38,642 nt of DNA from an uncultured Oligoflexia bacterium (GTDB lineage: Bacteria; Bdellovibrionota; Bacteriovoracia; Bacteriovoracales; Bacteriovoracaceae): assembly GCA_937120495.1 (NCBI GenBank), contig CAKZJW010000112.1:1-38642 (forward strand), written 5' to 3'. The notes beneath the pieces were generated by a model. The model made no database searches, was not told the origin of the DNA, and worked only from the letters and a program-made list of their open reading frames with translations. Numbering within the stretch: position 1 is the first letter of the stretch; every line of letters begins with the position of its first letter. Positions 1 through 9,314 of this stretch are shown in pieces. A program made the position numbers and the translations under genes.

Positions 1-68
1 CAGCTCTTAACAAAGCAACTGCTGCTAGAAAAACTTCTAGATTAGCTTCTCAAATTGCTAAATTATAA
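1..68 (+). CDS. rpsT: 30S ribosomal protein S20, C-terminal end (partial)
   Basis: An open frame enters at the left edge and stops with TAA at 66-68. The last 21 residues read ALNKATAARKTSRLASQIAK then L, which fits the basic, Ala/Lys/Arg-rich C-terminal helix of ribosomal protein S20 (a KxTAARxxSRLA-type motif). The protein binds 16S rRNA early in small-subunit assembly. A strong intrinsic terminator follows about 30 bases after the stop, as expected for a monocistronic rpsT. Only the tail is visible, so the name rests on about 20 residues plus this context. Confidence 0.8.
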   Translation, partial: ALNKATAARKTSRLASQIAKL

Positions 69-95
69 TTTAAAATATTTTTTTATATTTGATTT

Positions 96-127
96 AAAGC
101 CTTACATTTTTGTAAGGCTTTTTTTTG
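96..127 (+). terminator. Rho-independent terminator after rpsT
   Basis: The arms AAGCCTTAC and GTAAGGCTT form a perfect hairpin around a short T-rich loop. A run of eight or more T on the plus strand follows directly. It lies just past the rpsT stop codon. Confidence 0.9.
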
Positions 128-145
128 CCTATTTTTCGTTTTTAC

Positions 146-176
146 AAAAAAAAAGGAGTAAGATTTCTCCTACTCC
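146..176 (-). terminator. Rho-independent terminator for the leftmost minus-strand gene
   Basis: Read on the minus strand, GGAGTAGGA and TCTTACTCC pair with one mismatch around a short loop, then comes a run of nine T (A at 146-154 on the plus strand). It lies 29 bases past the stop of the transglutaminase-like gene, which ends at 205. Confidence 0.85.
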
Positions 177-204
177 CTCTAATATTTTATTTATTTAAAA
201 TAAA

Positions 205-1608
205 TTATTTTCTGATCTTAACAAGATTCTTTAGGTCATCCATATAACCTACAATTCCGAAAGTTAATTTCTTACCAAGAAATCCTTTTGTTCTTTTTAG
301 CCAAATAAAATCTGGTCTTTCATAACTTAACCAATAGCCGCTTAAAATGTTTCCAGCTTTATCAAGATTTAGAATATATTCGAAATCTTTATGCCCACCT
401 CTATGGTTTGGTGTTCCTGTTGTCGGATTCCACCAAGCATAGAACTCTTCTTCAGGATCATCTTGCTCCCAAAACATTCTTCCACCATCATTTGCATAAT
501 ATAGTGTTGTCTTAACTTTTACCTGTTTTACTGTTTTAGCTGTTGCATTTAAAAACCCTGAAGTCTTTGTCTCAACAATGCTTGATTTATATCCAGAAAC
601 TGGCTGATTCCAAACTTCTGTATCTCTAACAACCTCAGCAACAAATCCTTCTTTATCAAGGTTAATTCTATTTGCCATTGCGATATGGAATGCTCCTGGA
701 TCAGTATCAACACATTCTGCAGGAACTGGTTTGCTCACAACAACACCATTTTCAACAGTCTTATAGAATTCTTTTCCATTCACTAAACTCCAAGCTTCTT
801 CTGGAAACTCAGTTCTACATCTCTCTCCAATTCTGTTTGTTGAAGTTTTCTTTCTTGCAAAAGGGTTGATTGTGATAGCTGCATGATAATGACTAAGTAG
901 AGCTTTTAAATCACTTGAGCCAAAGTTTACTGTTATACCATCTTTAGTAAAAGTTGTTACTTGTGGCTCTTCAAATTCAATCGCTGCAGAAGACCAACCA
1001 TTACAAATACCTTCCCAGTAAGAATCGAATGGGCTTGTAAGGTTTAAAACACTTTTTGTTAATTTAAACTTTTGTTTACCCGTGATTAGGGCTTTATAAA
1101 TATCAAATTTTTCAGTAGCTGATAGTTTATCAATATCAGATTGAGACATTGCTCTAACGTCATTTAAATTCTTAGGGCGTGAAATATTGAAAAAATATTT
1201 TCTATGCTCAGCGCCTTTTAAAGATAAAAGCTTATTGATTTTAAACTTAGCGTTTTGAATTCGACTATTTGTCGTACTAACTTGATTCGCTGTTGGATTT
1301 TTAGCAGTAAAGAGTTGTCCCTTCAATTCTACAATTTCATCCTTTAAAGCTCCAACTTGAGCTTGATACTGTCTGATACTTGGAATGTCTTTATAAAAAT
1401 CATTCCATCTAAATGCTATCCCACCATATATATGAGGCCAAAAAGATGAAGACCAAGGGCTTTGCTTTAATTCAAGTTTTCCTTCAAGTGCAAGAGAACT
1501 TAATTTGTGCTCATAGTGTTTTCCAAAATAATCAGGATTATTACTTCCTTCAAATGCTATGGCCATTGAGCTCATTGCAAGCGCGCCTGTTAGTAGAATT
1601 GTCTTCAT
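205..1608 (-). CDS. Secreted transglutaminase-elicitor-family protein
   Basis: 467 aa with a clear Sec signal peptide (MKTILLTGALAMSSMAIAF, probable cleavage near residue 18-19). A predicted helical stretch with a possible coiled coil lies around residues 75-130. The core motif WEGICNGWSSAA near residue 200 has the Cys-x-Gly-Trp arrangement of the transglutaminase elicitor family first described from Phytophthora, where the Cys is the nucleophile. The later motif GAFHIAMANRI (about residue 305) would supply the His. A Trp/His/Gly-rich block (WWNPTTGTPNHRGGHKDF) lies near residue 395. The family cross-links proteins via Gln/Lys; the actual substrate here is unknown. An RBS (AGGGGTT) precedes the ATG and a terminator follows, so it is probably monocistronic. 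Family call from motifs only. Confidence 0.7.
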   Translation of the reverse strand: MKTILLTGALAMSSMAIAFEGSNNPDYFGKHYEHKLSSLALEGKLELKQSPWSSSFWPHIYGGIAFRWNDFYKDIPSIRQYQAQVGALKDEIVELKGQLFTAKNPTANQVSTTNSRIQNAKFKINKLLSLKGAEHRKYFFNISRPKNLNDVRAMSQSDIDKLSATEKFDIYKALITGKQKFKLTKSVLNLTSPFDSYWEGICNGWSSAAIEFEEPQVTTFTKDGITVNFGSSDLKALLSHYHAAITINPFARKKTSTNRIGERCRTEFPEEAWSLVNGKEFYKTVENGVVVSKPVPAECVDTDPGAFHIAMANRINLDKEGFVAEVVRDTEVWNQPVSGYKSSIVETKTSGFLNATAKTVKQVKVKTTLYYANDGGRMFWEQDDPEEEFYAWWNPTTGTPNHRGGHKDFEYILNLDKAGNILSGYWLSYERPDFIWLKRTKGFLGKKLTFGIVGYMDDLKNLVKIRK

Positions 1609-1705
1609 TCTAACCCCTTGTTTTTACGTTTAAGTTTTTTAAGTTCAAAAGTTTTAACACAGAATGTCACAGCGATGGAATATTAATAGAATCAATGTAA
1701 TATTT

Positions 1706-2686
1706 TTATGAAGTAGGTAGTTTTCGATTCATTATACGAAACCAAACAGTAGGAATAGTACTAAGTAAGATCATTCCGGGATACCCAGTTGGAAGCTGAG
1801 GTGCTTCCTCTAAAGACTGTAGGGTTTGATATTTTTTATTAACTTTGTAATGATGATCACTATGTCTTGATAGGTTAAAAAGAACAGCTCTACTAACCAG
1901 GTGATTTGAGTTCCATGAGTGAATTGGCATAACCTTCTCAAATCTTCCAGACTCCAATTTTTTTCGTTCTAGGCCATAGTGTTCTATGTAGTTAACACAC
2001 TCTAAAAGAACAAATCCAAAGCTTGCTGCCGCAATAAAGAAGAATGCACCTCTTTGCCCGAAAGTTTTATAAATAATCAAAATAAGAAGAACTTCTACAA
2101 CTAATCCTCTACTCATTTGCTTTCTATCAATTTTAAACGCCGAAAGAAGTGTTCCGTAAATTGATTTTATAATAAACGAATAAAGGTTTTGATTTCTTTG
2201 GGCACTAGAAGGATCTTTTGGAGTAGAGACAAACTTATGATGTCCTTTATTGTGATCAATATAAAACTGAAAATACAAAGAAGATATCAAAAGACATTTT
2301 GCAAAAAGTACTTCTATTTTTTTTGATCGATGACCAAGTTCATGAGCAACATTAATAGCGCCTACGCCACAATTAATCCCCACACTTAAGGTTAACCCTA
2401 TCAACTCCCAAACAGGCATGACACTAAAGCTTACCTTGCTTAAAAATAGATACAGAAGAGCTATTTGAATTGGAAGTTGAATATATAAAAGTGCATCAAA
2501 ATAAAAGCTATTTTCACCTTCATATTCGAGGCTTTGATAATCAAACAATAAATCAATTGCAGGAATAACAACAAAGGCCACAGCCACACAAAACCAACTC
2601 ATCACACCGGCTAAGCTAAGTGATAGATACGTACAAGTTGGAATTAGTAACCCCAGAAGAAATATATATTTATGTAGCCTTATCAA
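1706..2686 (-). CDS. alkB: AlkB-type membrane di-iron alkane/fatty-acid hydroxylase
   Basis: 326 aa, hydrophobic, with about six predicted membrane segments. All histidine boxes of the AlkB/XylM class are present: HELGH near residue 116, HNKGHH near 145 followed by TPKDPSSA, and RHSDHH near 275. The flanking signature NYIEHYGL and HSWNSNH, and the C-terminal EAPQLPTGYPGM, are typical of alkane 1-monooxygenase. These enzymes hydroxylate terminal methyl groups using a rubredoxin electron donor. At 326 aa it is shorter than the roughly 400-aa Pseudomonas AlkB; the shortening is mainly N-terminal. No rubredoxin gene is adjacent. It is divergent from the DegT-family gene across about 90 bases. The substrate could be an alkane or a fatty acyl chain. 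Confidence 0.85.
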   Translation of the reverse strand: MIRLHKYIFLLGLLIPTCTYLSLSLAGVMSWFCVAVAFVVIPAIDLLFDYQSLEYEGENSFYFDALLYIQLPIQIALLYLFLSKVSFSVMPVWELIGLTLSVGINCGVGAINVAHELGHRSKKIEVLFAKCLLISSLYFQFYIDHNKGHHKFVSTPKDPSSAQRNQNLYSFIIKSIYGTLLSAFKIDRKQMSRGLVVEVLLILIIYKTFGQRGAFFFIAAASFGFVLLECVNYIEHYGLERKKLESGRFEKVMPIHSWNSNHLVSRAVLFNLSRHSDHHYKVNKKYQTLQSLEEAPQLPTGYPGMILLSTIPTVWFRIMNRKLPTS

Positions 2687-2778
2687 GAGACCTCGCAGTG
2701 CAAAATAGCTTTAAATATACGATAGCATAACCCTGCCTTGTCTGCTATACTTTCGCAAAAACTTAAAGCGAGGCAAGC

Positions 2779-3900
2779 ATGACTATATCTAGCGTTCCAT
2801 TCATTACTCTAAACCGATTTGAAAATGGATTTAAAGAAAACTTTCTAAATGGAGTTACTAAACTTGTTGATAATACTCAATTTGTTGGTGGACCAGTAGT
2901 TGCTGAGCTAGAAGAAAAATTAAGTGCAAAAACCGGAGCTAATTATACTGTTGGATGCGCTAACGGTACTGATGCAATACAAGTTGCTCTTAGAACAATT
3001 GAAGTTGATAAAGATGATATTGTTCTTCTTCCAGATATGACATTTTGGGCGACTTTTGAAGCCGTAGTTAATGTTGGAGCGAAGCCCGTTACAGTTGATG
3101 TTAATCGCGAAACATGTCACTGGGATATTGATACATTTAAAGAAGCAGTTGATAAATTTAATCCAAAAGCTGCGATCATGGTTCATCTTTATGGACACGC
3201 AAGTCCAGATACAATGGCAATTAGAAGTTATGCTAAAGAGAAAGGTGTTCTTCTAGTTGAAGATGGTGCTCAATGTTTTGGGACAAAAGTTGATGGTGAA
3301 TCAATTTTAGGAACGGCTCTAATTGCAACAACGAGTTTCTACCCTGCAAAAGTACTAGGAGCATCAGGGGACGCTGGAGCTATTTTTACAAATGATGAAA
3401 ACCTTGCAAAGACGGCAAGAGTTCTTACAAACCACGGAAGAACGACACACTATACTCACGGTCTTGTTGGTTGGAATTCAAGAATTGGCTCTTATGAGTC
3501 ATTATTTTTAAATCATAGCTTAGATCATATCGACGCACGACTTGATAGTAGAAGAGTTGCTATCAATTATTACAATGAACATCTTCAAGGTCTTCCTCTT
3601 AAGGTTAAGCTTTCTGCAAGTAATGTTGAAGAGAATGGTTACTGTGCCGTTGCAATGATAGATCCAAGTCTAAGAGGCGCATTAATTGAAACCTTAAAAG
3701 GCGCAGGAATTGGATCTGGAACGATCTATCCAGGGGCAATGAGTCTTCAAGAAGGTGCTGATAAATATATGCACGGAAAAATTGATAACGGCAATGCTGA
3801 TTATATTTCGAAAGCTGTTTTAAACCTTCCATGTTTTGCTTATATTACACAAGAAGAGTTGGCTTATGTTGTCGAGACAGTAAAGAAACACTTTTCTTAG
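2779..3900 (+). CDS. DegT/DnrJ/EryC1/StrS-family PLP aminotransferase
   Basis: 373 aa, fold-type I PLP enzyme of the sugar-aminotransferase family. Visible landmarks are ANGTDAIQVAL (PLP phosphate site, residue 60-70), VEDGAQCFGTK (the Asp that holds the pyridine nitrogen, about 160), SFYPAKVLGASGDAGAI with the Schiff-base Lys (about 190), and NHGRTTHYTHGLVGWNSRI (substrate loop). The family transaminates keto-sugars for surface polysaccharides or amino-sugar cofactors. No sugar-pathway genes lie nearby, so the exact substrate cannot be stated. It converges on xdhC; the two stop codons overlap. Confidence 0.85.
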   Translation: MTISSVPFITLNRFENGFKENFLNGVTKLVDNTQFVGGPVVAELEEKLSAKTGANYTVGCANGTDAIQVALRTIEVDKDDIVLLPDMTFWATFEAVVNVGAKPVTVDVNRETCHWDIDTFKEAVDKFNPKAAIMVHLYGHASPDTMAIRSYAKEKGVLLVEDGAQCFGTKVDGESILGTALIATTSFYPAKVLGASGDAGAIFTNDENLAKTARVLTNHGRTTHYTHGLVGWNSRIGSYESLFLNHSLDHIDARLDSRRVAINYYNEHLQGLPLKVKLSASNVEENGYCAVAMIDPSLRGALIETLKGAGIGSGTIYPGAMSLQEGADKYMHGKIDNGNADYISKAVLNLPCFAYITQEELAYVVETVKKHFS

Positions 3901-4688
3901 TTTTTATTATCTCTATATCTTAATAGTTGAGCTGTAATACTTATTGCAATCTCTGCTAGCGCATTTGTTCCAATATCTTCCCCTAAAGGACAGATAAAAG
4001 ACTTTATCTTCTCATCTGATAAGCCAAGCTCACGAAGCTCTTTTTCCATTGTATTTCTTTTTGGAATTGAGCCAATAACTCCAAGATATGGAAAGTCTCT
4101 TTTACTTAAAGCTTCATATAAAATCGGAACATCTTTTGCGTGTCCCATAGTCATTAAGGCCACATAAGTATTATCTTCAAGAGTCGATACAGACTCTTCC
4201 ATTTTTTCATTGTGAATTGTTTTAAGCCTTGGATGAGTTGGAAGTTTTGCAAGCCACTCTTTTCTATTATCAATCACAGTTAAGTGGCAATCAAGAGTAA
4301 GAAGAGTCTTTGTAAGCTCTTGAGAGATATGTCCTGCTCCAAAAATGGCAATATTCCACCTTGATGTCTGATTAAAGGATTCAAATAAGAAGCTCACCTC
4401 TCCACCACAAGTCATCCCAATATCTTTTTGAAGATTCCAAGTATAGCTAAGATTCTCTGTATATGTTTTTAGATTTAAAATTCGTGTGGCCTCTTTGAGA
4501 CAATGGTTTTCAATTTTCCCCCCACCTACTGTTCCAAACAGAATTCCGGTGTGTCCAACAATAATTTTTGCACCAATATTTTGAGGAGCACTACCTCTTA
4601 GACTTGTTAAAGTTACGACAACTAAACTTTCGCCCTGGTCAACAAGCTCTAAAAATTTTTGGCAAAAAGAATCTAAACTATTTTCCAT
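3897..4688 (-). CDS. xdhC: XdhC-like molybdenum cofactor insertion/sulfuration chaperone
   Basis: 263 aa. The N-terminal XdhC/CoxI domain shows VTLTSLRGSAPQNIGAKIIV and GTVGGGKIE. The C-terminal Rossmann domain shows IFGAGHISQEL (about residue 115) and VIDNRKEW. XdhC proteins bind Moco, promote its sulfuration and deliver it to the xanthine dehydrogenase large subunit. The start codon overlaps the 3' end of xdhB by 11 bases, which indicates translational coupling at the end of an xdhABC operon. The Cys in DIGMTCGGEV is the usual Moco-ligand candidate. Confidence 0.88.
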   Translation of the reverse strand: MENSLDSFCQKFLELVDQGESLVVVTLTSLRGSAPQNIGAKIIVGHTGILFGTVGGGKIENHCLKEATRILNLKTYTENLSYTWNLQKDIGMTCGGEVSFLFESFNQTSRWNIAIFGAGHISQELTKTLLTLDCHLTVIDNRKEWLAKLPTHPRLKTIHNEKMEESVSTLEDNTYVALMTMGHAKDVPILYEALSKRDFPYLGVIGSIPKRNTMEKELRELGLSDEKIKSFICPLGEDIGTNALAEIAISITAQLLRYRDNKN

Positions 4689-7008
4689 TTTTTAATCTTT
4701 GAAGCTCTGTTAAAATTTCTTCCCCCGTCGCTGGAGATTTTAAATTCATCTGTTTTGAATCAGCTCTGTATGATAGCGCATGTTTTATAGCTGTCCAAAC
4801 ACTTGTTCCAAGTAAAAATGGAGGCTCTCCTACAGCTTTAGAACGATGAACATTACATTCGTTATCGTTATTTGTAATAAAATCAACATTAAATACTCTT
4901 GGTGTATCTTGAATATTTGGAATCTTATATGTCGTTGGAGAATATGTTTTTAATTCACCTGAGTCCGCATAAACCAAATTTTCCGTTGTAACCCAACCCA
5001 TCCCTTGAACAAATGCACCTGTTACTTGTCCCTTATCTATCCCAGGGTTAAGAGGTCTTCCAAGATCCATATAGATATCAGATCGAAGAACCTTTAAGTC
5101 TCCCGTGTACTCACAAACCTGTACTTCTGATACGGCAACACCTTGAGTGTAGTAATTAAAAGCTTTCCCCTCGATTCGGTCTTTACAAAAACCAAGACCA
5201 GGAGTTTTATAATGAGAGTATCCACCAAGAGATATACGATTAAAATAAGCGCTATTAATTAACTCTTTAAGATCAATCTCTTTTCCAGAAGAGAGCTGCT
5301 TTACTTTATTATTTTCAAAAACAATATCGGGATCAAGTGATCCTTTCTTTATTTCAAGCTCAATAATTGCATCAGACTCAACTCCAGAGAATATAAGTTT
5401 AACGAGCTCAGTAAGTCTTCCTTTAATCTTATTACAAGCATCCAGTGCAGCTGCGCCATTAATATCAGAACCACTTGAGGCCGCAGTTGGAGAAGTATTA
5501 TGATTTTTCTCCGTCGAAGTGCTCATGACAATAATATCTTTTGGTTCAATTCCAAAGGCATGAGAGATGATTTGTTGAATTTTTGTATTTACTCCCTGAC
5601 CCATCTCCGTTGCACCAGTTGAAGCTTGAACAGTTGCATCCAGTTGAAGGTTTACAAGAGCACTACCTTGATTTAAAAATCTAGCGGTAAATGCAATACC
5701 AAATTTGGTTGCACTCATCGAAATCCCACGAATTTTTCCGGTTTTTAAATTATTAAACTTTTCAATTTCACTAAGTCTTTTTTGATAATCACATGACTTA
5801 TACAAGCCATCAAAAAGAGCAGGAAGCATATTATTTTCTAATTCTTGTCCATAAGGAGTAAGAGTCTTATCTCCCTCATAGATATTTAATCTTCTAATTT
5901 CATATGCATCTTTATTTAAGTAATTTGCAATATCTTCGATAATTGACTCTATAGTCATATTACCTTGTGGCCCACCAAAACCTCTATAGGCCGTATTTGA
6001 AGAGTTATTTGTTCTATAAGAAATTCCTGATATCTCACAGTTCTCTAAATAATAAGCTCCATCTGTATGAAACATTGCTCGCTCTAAAATAGAGGAAGAA
6101 AGATCAGTATAGGCGCCGGCATCTGCTTGTAAATGAACCTTTAAAGATAAAATTCTTCCATCCTTATCGAATCCTACTTTATAAGTATTTTCGAAAGGGT
6201 GTCTCTTTCCTGTAATCTTCATGTCCTCATCTTTAGTTAAGATAAGTCTTGTTGGACGATTGAGCTTTGAAGCAACAATTGCAGCATAAGCCGCGATCGG
6301 AGCTGCTTGAGATTCTTTTCCACCAAAGCCTCCTCCCATTCTCTTTACGACACAAACAACTTTGTGAAATGGAACACCTAATGCTTCCGCTACAACTCTT
6401 TGAGTTTCACTTGGGTGCTGACTTGAAGCATGGACTTGCATTTGTCCATTCTCAACGGGGATTGCAACTGCTGCCTGAGATTCCATATAGAAATGCTCTT
6501 GGCCTCCACAGATAAATTCTCCTTCAAGAATATGCTCTGAGTCCTCAAATCCTTTTTTTATATCACCTTGAGAAAAAGGTTTCGGTGCTTTATAAACGTA
6601 ATCATCTAAAGCTCTTGCTTCGGAAATTGTAAGAGTTGGCTTTTCTTCTTTTGTTTCTAACTCTACAAGTTTAACGATTTCTAAGACTTTAGATCTGTCA
6701 TCACTTGCGATAATGGCACAAGCCTCATCAAAGTAAGAAATATCTTCTTCAACTAATATCGGTTGGTCGTGAAAGATTGCTCCCCATTTTTTTGCAGCGA
6801 GATCTTTACTTGTATAAACACCAAGACAGTTTTTATGAGCGAGAGCTCTTTTCATTTTAATATTGAGAAGTTTTCCTTTTGCTATTTTACTCGTAACAAT
6901 TCCAACGAAAACTTCATTGATAGAATCAACTCGGTCATCAATAAAGATACTACTTCCAGTTACATGTGATGCTCCAGAGTCATGAGCAATATTTTTCCCT
7001 ATACTCAT
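4678..7008 (-). CDS. xdhB: Xanthine dehydrogenase large subunit, molybdopterin-binding
   Basis: 776 aa, the normal length for bacterial XdhB. Motifs in order: GGQEHFYMESQ (about 165), RMGGGFGGKESQ (about 225), NTAYRGFGGPQGN (about 340, includes the substrate Arg of purine-hydroxylating members), TEMGQGVNTK (about 470) and KAVGEPPFLLG (about 725, the catalytic Glu). It hydroxylates purines (xanthine/hypoxanthine to urate) at the Mo centre. It starts within the ATGA overlap with xdhA, so translation is coupled. The Arg and Glu context favours xanthine over aldehyde as substrate, but this is inference. Confidence 0.9.
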   Translation of the reverse strand: MSIGKNIAHDSGASHVTGSSIFIDDRVDSINEVFVGIVTSKIAKGKLLNIKMKRALAHKNCLGVYTSKDLAAKKWGAIFHDQPILVEEDISYFDEACAIIASDDRSKVLEIVKLVELETKEEKPTLTISEARALDDYVYKAPKPFSQGDIKKGFEDSEHILEGEFICGGQEHFYMESQAAVAIPVENGQMQVHASSQHPSETQRVVAEALGVPFHKVVCVVKRMGGGFGGKESQAAPIAAYAAIVASKLNRPTRLILTKDEDMKITGKRHPFENTYKVGFDKDGRILSLKVHLQADAGAYTDLSSSILERAMFHTDGAYYLENCEISGISYRTNNSSNTAYRGFGGPQGNMTIESIIEDIANYLNKDAYEIRRLNIYEGDKTLTPYGQELENNMLPALFDGLYKSCDYQKRLSEIEKFNNLKTGKIRGISMSATKFGIAFTARFLNQGSALVNLQLDATVQASTGATEMGQGVNTKIQQIISHAFGIEPKDIIVMSTSTEKNHNTSPTAASSGSDINGAAALDACNKIKGRLTELVKLIFSGVESDAIIELEIKKGSLDPDIVFENNKVKQLSSGKEIDLKELINSAYFNRISLGGYSHYKTPGLGFCKDRIEGKAFNYYTQGVAVSEVQVCEYTGDLKVLRSDIYMDLGRPLNPGIDKGQVTGAFVQGMGWVTTENLVYADSGELKTYSPTTYKIPNIQDTPRVFNVDFITNNDNECNVHRSKAVGEPPFLLGTSVWTAIKHALSYRADSKQMNLKSPATGEEILTELQRLKNGK

Positions 7009-8462
7009 ATCGATGCCTCCACAATTGATCCTCGTGTTTCACTTAAAACCTCATCACAAAACTTTAAAAGTAAATTTTCACATAATTGGTATCTGTATTC
7101 AGCACTTCCTCTGTGGTCACTCATTGGAGTGATTATATTTCGAACCTCTAAACTTAATTTTTTGAAATTCTCCTGAGTGAATTTCATGCCCTTTGCTTTT
7201 GTCTCAATATCAGTCGCGCGAAGAACATAAGCTCCAACTCCACCAAAGGCTAAAGAGAAATCTTCAAGAACATCACCATTTAGTTTATAACGACAAGCAA
7301 AGGTCACTGTTGATATATCTAAATCTTTTCTTATTGATACTTTATAGAGCTTAAATTTTTGCTGCGTTTTTGGAATGATTACTGACTCCACAACTTCGTC
7401 TTGTTTTAAATCAAGCTGCTTATAGCCTTCTTTAATAAAGTCATTAATATCGACTTCTCTTGAACTTGACTTTGAACTAAGCTTTAGTTTTGCTTGTGCC
7501 ACTCTTAAAAATGGAACCGTATCAGATATTGGACTTGCATTAATTATATTTCCTACAAGCGTTGCCGTATTTTTTATTTGTGGTGAAGCAAAGATATGAA
7601 GTTTTTTTGAGAACTCTAAGAAGTCTCTTTCACAAGCATTCTCTACTTCCGTTAAAGATACTTTTGCCCCAATAGAAATAAAATCTTTTGTATCATCAAC
7701 TTTATAAGCGGAATCAATATTATTTAGAGTCATCGACTTTTGAATATTAATCTTTCCTTTATTTTCAACAACACCTAAGTCTGTGGCACCAGAAGTTATA
7801 ATAAGGTCCTTATTATTTTCTTTAAACTCTAATGCATTTGAAAAGTCTTTTGGAAGGTAGACACTTTTTTTATCAGTTGAGATTGATACCTCTGCATCAA
7901 GAAGAGCTAGATTTTTTTCAATCTCTTTATCATCATAAATACTTTCAAAGGTTTCTACCTTATCTAATTCAATGTCCATACCGGCCTGAATTATTGGCTC
8001 ATAACCTGTACAACGACAAAGGTTTCCAGATAAGTAATTTTTTACTTTCTTTTCTGTTTGTATTTTTCCTGAATTCTTTAAATCATTTCCCATCTGGGCC
8101 AGGGCACAAACAATTCCAGGAGTACAATAACCACATTGAGCTCCATGACACTTCAACATACTTTCTTGAACAGGGTGCATATGAGAAATTTCACCAACTC
8201 CCTCAACAGTAATTAAATGACAACGATCTAAAAGGTAGAGAAAGCTAATGCATGAATTTAGTGATTTATAAGGTCCTAGTTTTCCATTAACAAATCTTGA
8301 TACTAAAATCGTACAGGCTCCACAGTCCCCTTCTGAACAAACGACCTTTGTGCCAGTTAGCCCCTTCTTATATCGAAGAAACTCAGCCGTAGTCATAAAA
8401 GAATTCTCAGCAGAGATTTCTTCTCTACTTCCATTTAGGTATATAACAATATTTTTTCTCAT
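7005..8462 (-). CDS. xdhA: Xanthine dehydrogenase small subunit, 2Fe-2S and FAD-binding
   Basis: 485 aa. The N-terminal plant-type ferredoxin domain has CSEGDCGACTIL (residues about 42-52). The second, helical 2Fe-2S domain has CHGAQCGYCTPG (about 104) and LCRCTGYEP (about 148). The C-terminal half is the FAD-binding domain (TSGATDLGV, ATLVGNIINASPISD). It passes electrons from the Mo site in XdhB to FAD and then NAD+. It is the first gene of a tight xdhABC operon. The upstream region of about 60 bases is shared with the divergent metallophosphoesterase gene. Confidence 0.9.
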   Translation of the reverse strand: MRKNIVIYLNGSREEISAENSFMTTAEFLRYKKGLTGTKVVCSEGDCGACTILVSRFVNGKLGPYKSLNSCISFLYLLDRCHLITVEGVGEISHMHPVQESMLKCHGAQCGYCTPGIVCALAQMGNDLKNSGKIQTEKKVKNYLSGNLCRCTGYEPIIQAGMDIELDKVETFESIYDDKEIEKNLALLDAEVSISTDKKSVYLPKDFSNALEFKENNKDLIITSGATDLGVVENKGKINIQKSMTLNNIDSAYKVDDTKDFISIGAKVSLTEVENACERDFLEFSKKLHIFASPQIKNTATLVGNIINASPISDTVPFLRVAQAKLKLSSKSSSREVDINDFIKEGYKQLDLKQDEVVESVIIPKTQQKFKLYKVSIRKDLDISTVTFACRYKLNGDVLEDFSLAFGGVGAYVLRATDIETKAKGMKFTQENFKKLSLEVRNIITPMSDHRGSAEYRYQLCENLLLKFCDEVLSETRGSIVEASI

Positions 8463-8522
8463 TGCATCACCATATCAAACCTTTAATTTTATGGCCAAAC
8501 AAAGCTTTAAATTACTATACTC

Positions 8523-9314
8523 ATGCCCATGTCAAAATGGATCTATTTCATATTTATTTGCTGCTTTTTTGCTTGTGGAAAATTTGTACACTCACCCTAT
8601 GCTTCAAAGGTTAGCTCTAAGAAGCTAAACTCAAAGGGTTTAAAGAAAATTGCTGCTATTGAGGCATCTCATAGTGATAATTTTAAAGTTGCCGTAATCT
8701 CAGATACTCACGACTACTACTCTGATCTAGACAAACAAGTTAAATATATTAATGACAGAAAAAATGAAATTGCATTTGTACTTCACACTGGTGATTCAAC
8801 AAATCTAGGTCTTCAAGTTGAATTCGATATGTTTTTAGAATTTATCGATAAACTTAAAGTTCCTTTTGTTATGGTTATTGGTAACCACGATATGCTGACA
8901 AACGGTGTCGATATTTATAAAAAATATTTTTCATCTAAATTAAATTTTAGTTTTTCTTTTAAGCAAACGAAGTTCATTTTATTTAATAATAATAATTGGG
9001 AAAGCACTGGTGAGATTCCAAATCTAAATTTTGTAGAAAAGGAATTACAGGCATCCTCGGCGACACATAATATCCTTCTCGCTCACGTTCAACCCGATGA
9101 TGACCATAGATATAGCCAGCGAGAAATTGATGACATGAAGGCCCTTGTTGATGCTCATGGGGTAAAGCTGTTTATAAATGGACATAACCATAATTACGGT
9201 GCTGGTACTTTTGGTTCAGCAAAAAGAATCACCGTTGGATCTCCAGTAAAAGGAAAGATCGTTATTTTATCAATTACAAATGCGGGAATAACAAGTGAAC
9301 ATCTTGATTTTTAA
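8523..9314 (+). CDS. Calcineurin-like metallophosphoesterase, probable lipoprotein
   Basis: 263 aa. The N-terminus is hydrophobic and ends in FFACGK, a plausible lipobox with Cys at about residue 18. The second in-frame ATG at 8529 is an equally possible start, and no strong RBS separates them. The metallophosphoesterase motifs appear in order: SDTHDYYSD (about 60), HTGDSTN (about 90), GNHDML (about 120), and GHNHNYG (about 225). These bind two metal ions in phosphoester hydrolases. Its substrate is unknown. The downstream barrel gene starts inside its 3' end, so the two are probably co-transcribed. Confidence 0.8.
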   Translation: MPMSKWIYFIFICCFFACGKFVHSPYASKVSSKKLNSKGLKKIAAIEASHSDNFKVAVISDTHDYYSDLDKQVKYINDRKNEIAFVLHTGDSTNLGLQVEFDMFLEFIDKLKVPFVMVIGNHDMLTNGVDIYKKYFSSKLNFSFSFKQTKFILFNNNNWESTGEIPNLNFVEKELQASSATHNILLAHVQPDDDHRYSQREIDDMKALVDAHGVKLFINGHNHNYGAGTFGSAKRITVGSPVKGKIVILSITNAGITSEHLDF

